IMG/VR virus record: IMGVR_UViG_3300042451_002160
Span: 1-26,354 of that record
Origin: a virus
DNA length: 26,354 nucleotides
Strand: one strand, 5' to 3'
Position 1 is the first letter of the stretch. The number at the start of each line of letters is the position of its first letter. Under the pieces are notes generated by a model. That model ran no database searches. It had not been told where the DNA came from and worked only from the letters and a program-made list of their open reading frames with translations. Positions 24,297 to 26,354 of the stretch are shown here, piece after piece. The position numbers and the translations under genes were made by a program.

Positions 24297-26354
24297 TTAC
24301 CCCCGCACTGTCTCATAAGCGCTGCCACCCCGGCGAATGGCATCCAGCGTCATGCTTGATGACTGCCGCGCAATCTGCCCGGCCAAAATGCGCAGCCGCG
24401 CCTCCACCCCCGCATCGGCGCCGCGCGCATCAATGGCGATAGAGGTATTGATCGTGGTGCCGGCTGGCGCGCTGCCGTTCGGCAGCACCGTGCCGGCCTG
24501 GTTCGGCACAAACCATTCCGGGCCGCGTTCGCCAACAATGTAGGGCTGGCCCGCTGCCACCGGGCCGCCATCGGCGCGGAACAAGCCGCCAATGGCGGTG
24601 CCGATATCATTCAGCCAATTCCCCGCGCCAATACTGGAAAGCCCGGCCGAGGCCGCATTGCCCAAAGGTTCAGTTATGGTGCGCCGGGCGATAATGCGCG
24701 TCATGTCCTGCAACAGGCCCTTGAGCACTTCAGACAGCCTGGCGCCGCGCACAATCGCGTCCTCAAAGGCCGAGGAAAACGCAAAGCCCAATTCCCGCGC
24801 GGCGTCGCGCGTATTTTCCGTGCTGCGCTTGATGCGCTGCTCGGCCTCCTCCAATTCGCTCAAAGCGCGTTCGCCTTCGCGGGCGATGGTCTCGGTGGGG
24901 ATGGGGCGGCCAGCGCGCTCGGCACGCTCCGCCAAATCTCCAAGCCGTTCCAGGCGCCGCTGATAGCGTTCATAGGCATTCTCATTATCCAGGATCAGCC
25001 TTTCGCGTTCGCGGAGCAGGTCATTCAACTCGCGTTCCGCCGCGCGATCAGCGGGCGGGATGGCTGCGACACGGCGGGTGGTGCCCTCAATGCGGCGCAG
25101 GGCCTCATCACGTTCTTGCAGCGCCAGGGTTTCAAGCTGGGTGCGATCCGCGGCGGTGATGCCACCGGCGGCCTCAGCCTCACGCAGGCGGCGGACGCGG
25201 TCCTCATATTCGCTATTAATGCGAAAGCGATCATCGAGCGCGCGGCGCAATTCCTCGGCATCCGCGCCGGCGCGGCGGCGGCGTGCATCGGCGGCCTGGG
25301 CGGCGGCGCTTTCCGCCTCGCGCTGCTGCCGTTCGCCGGAGGCCTGTTCGCCGCGCGTGATTTCCTCCGCGAGTTCCTGATATTGCCTACGCAATTCTTC
25401 CAGCCGGGCGGCGCGGTCCACCCCGGCCTGTTGCTGCGCGGTGCCGACCAGGCCGCTGCGGATGGTGCCGCGCCGTGGTTCGGTGGGCAGGCTTTGGCCT
25501 TCGATTTCAGCCTCAAGCCGGGCGATTTGCGCGCGCAGCGCCGCGGCCTCCGCCCGGCGCGCGGCCTCCTGCTCGGTTGGCAGCAAAAGGCCAGAGCCGC
25601 GCCGCACGCCATCCAGCACGCGCGCCGCGCCGGACAGCGCCTGGGCCAGCGTATTGGAAAGGCCGATGGCCTGATCGAGCCGGGCGAGGAATTGATCCGT
25701 CGCGACGGTGAGCTGCCCAAAGGCGCGCCCCACCGAAAGCGGCGCGCGTTCAAATTCGCCATTCAGTTTTTCAACGGCGCCCAGCAGCGCGGGGAATACC
25801 GTATCGGCGGTGAGTTTGCCCTCAGAGCCGAGCTTGCGGAGTTCACCGATGGAAACGCCAAGCTCCCGCGCCAGCGCCTGCGCAAGGGTCGGCAGGCCTT
25901 CCAGGATGGATCGCAGTTCATCGCCTTGCAGCGTGCCCGATGCCAAGGCCTGGGCAAGCTGCTGGGTGGCGGAGGAGATTTCCTGCTGCGATGCGCCCGA
26001 GGCGATGGCGATACGCTGCAAGCCGCCGACGAGCGTTGCAACCTGATCCGAAGTGGCGCCAATCTCCCGCGCGGCGATGGAAAACCGCGCGAAGGCGTCC
26101 ACGCTTTCACGCACCGCGACGCCGGTTTGCAGGCTATCCTGATAGAGCCTGTCATAGATTTCCCCGGCGCGTTCCACCGAACCGAGCGCGGTATTCAGCC
26201 GGCCCATGGATTGGGTGAGCGCATCGCCGGCCACCACCACCGCGCGCAGCCCGGCGGCCAAGCCCGCGATCTGCACGCCGCGCACGGCGATATCCAGTAA
26301 ATCCAATGCGCGGGAGGCCCGTTCCGCGCCGCCCTGAATGCGCGCGAGGGAGCG
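24297..26354 (-). CDS. Phage tail tape-measure protein (5' end outside window)
   Basis: 685 codons are visible with no stop up to the window edge; a TTG at 26306 could be read as a start, but the frame continues upstream with plausible residues (SLARIQGGAERASRAL), so the true start lies outside. The N-terminal part has the tape-measure domain pattern, including GLQRIAIASGASQQEISSAT, QGDELRSILEGLPTLAQAL and LTADTVFPALLGAVEKL. Residues about 270-470 are long charged coiled coil rich in Arg, Glu and Ala. The C-terminus carries RADGGPVAAGQPYIVGERGP, the classic tape-measure ending. The protein sets tail length and is injected or ejected with DNA. It is short for this family even allowing for the missing start. 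Confidence 0.9.
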   Translation of the reverse strand, partial: RSLARIQGGAERASRALDLLDIAVRGVQIAGLAAGLRAVVVAGDALTQSMGRLNTALGSVERAGEIYDRLYQDSLQTGVAVRESVDAFARFSIAAREIGATSDQVATLVGGLQRIAIASGASQQEISSATQQLAQALASGTLQGDELRSILEGLPTLAQALARELGVSIGELRKLGSEGKLTADTVFPALLGAVEKLNGEFERAPLSVGRAFGQLTVATDQFLARLDQAIGLSNTLAQALSGAARVLDGVRRGSGLLLPTEQEAARRAEAAALRAQIARLEAEIEGQSLPTEPRRGTIRSGLVGTAQQQAGVDRAARLEELRRQYQELAEEITRGEQASGERQQREAESAAAQAADARRRRAGADAEELRRALDDRFRINSEYEDRVRRLREAEAAGGITAADRTQLETLALQERDEALRRIEGTTRRVAAIPPADRAAERELNDLLRERERLILDNENAYERYQRRLERLGDLAERAERAGRPIPTETIAREGERALSELEEAEQRIKRSTENTRDAARELGFAFSSAFEDAIVRGARLSEVLKGLLQDMTRIIARRTITEPLGNAASAGLSSIGAGNWLNDIGTAIGGLFRADGGPVAAGQPYIVGERGPEWFVPNQAGTVLPNGSAPAGTTINTSIAIDARGADAGVEARLRILAGQIARQSSSMTLDAIRRGGSAYETVRG

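Larger units (their letters stand above)
18839..26354 (-). mobile_element. Prophage (or GTA-like) distal tail module, incomplete at window edge
   Basis: Six consecutive minus-strand genes with tiny gaps or overlaps: tape measure, two distal-tail proteins, DUF6950, tail tip and tailspike. This is the canonical order of a siphovirus tail from tape measure to fibre. GC is very high (for example 51 of 60 at 25261-25320). Head, lysis, integration and regulatory genes are not in the window, so prophage, remnant or domesticated particle cannot be distinguished. Confidence 0.8.

Noticed and set aside
25116-26300. Plus-strand open frame (394 codons) opposite the tape-measure gene
   Set aside because: Antisense to a clear tape-measure protein; composition follows the reverse complement of Ala/Arg/Glu coiled-coil codons.
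1-26354. CRISPR array, tRNA, rRNA or intact insertion sequence
   Set aside because: No regularly spaced repeats, cloverleaf-like sequence, rRNA segment or transposase with terminal repeats was seen.

Overview
The window comes from a high-GC genome, most likely an alphaproteobacterium and perhaps Rhodospirillales/Acetobacteraceae. This placement is inferred from the gene-transfer-agent-like tail gene order, the codon usage and the style of the excisionase-like regulator; no rRNA, tRNA or housekeeping gene is present to fix it. Almost everything visible is either antiviral defence (positions 1-18652) or phage tail (18839-26354).

Left part. A DUF3883 PD-(D/E)XK-type nuclease gene runs leftward off the window edge (744 to 1). 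After a 720-bp repeat-containing gap comes a small AlpA/excisionase-like HTH gene (1465-1728), then a TTG-started, lower-GC gene for a DUF262 plus HNH protein of the GmrSD type IV restriction type (2198-4141).

Central operon (4431-13966, + strand). Four tightly packed genes encode a DUF499 P-loop ATPase, a DUF3780 protein, a DUF1156 adenine-type DNA methyltransferase with DPPY, and a protein fusing a phospholipase-D-like nuclease domain to a SNF2 helicase. This set resembles BREX and DISARM in logic (methyltransferase, large ATPase, helicase/nuclease) but has no PglZ phosphatase in view. A small HEPN-type protein with an R-x4-H motif follows 49 bp downstream (14016-14495), behind two neighbouring palindromes, and may be an RNase effector that belongs to the system. 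The methyltransferase gene contains a sharply AT-rich internal stretch that suggests recombination.

Second system (15173-18652, + strand). An AAA+ ATPase and a subtilisin-like S8 protease with an intact Asp-His-Ser triad form a two-gene operon of the ietAS defence type.

Right part (18839-26354, - strand). A siphovirus-type distal tail module is read toward the defence island: tape-measure protein (cut by the window edge), two distal-tail proteins, a small DUF6950-type cysteine-hydrolase-like protein, a tail-tip (gpJ-like) protein and a beta-helix tailspike. The two blocks converge on a 186-bp intergenic gap. No integrase, att site, CRISPR array, tRNA or clear intrinsic terminator could be supported.
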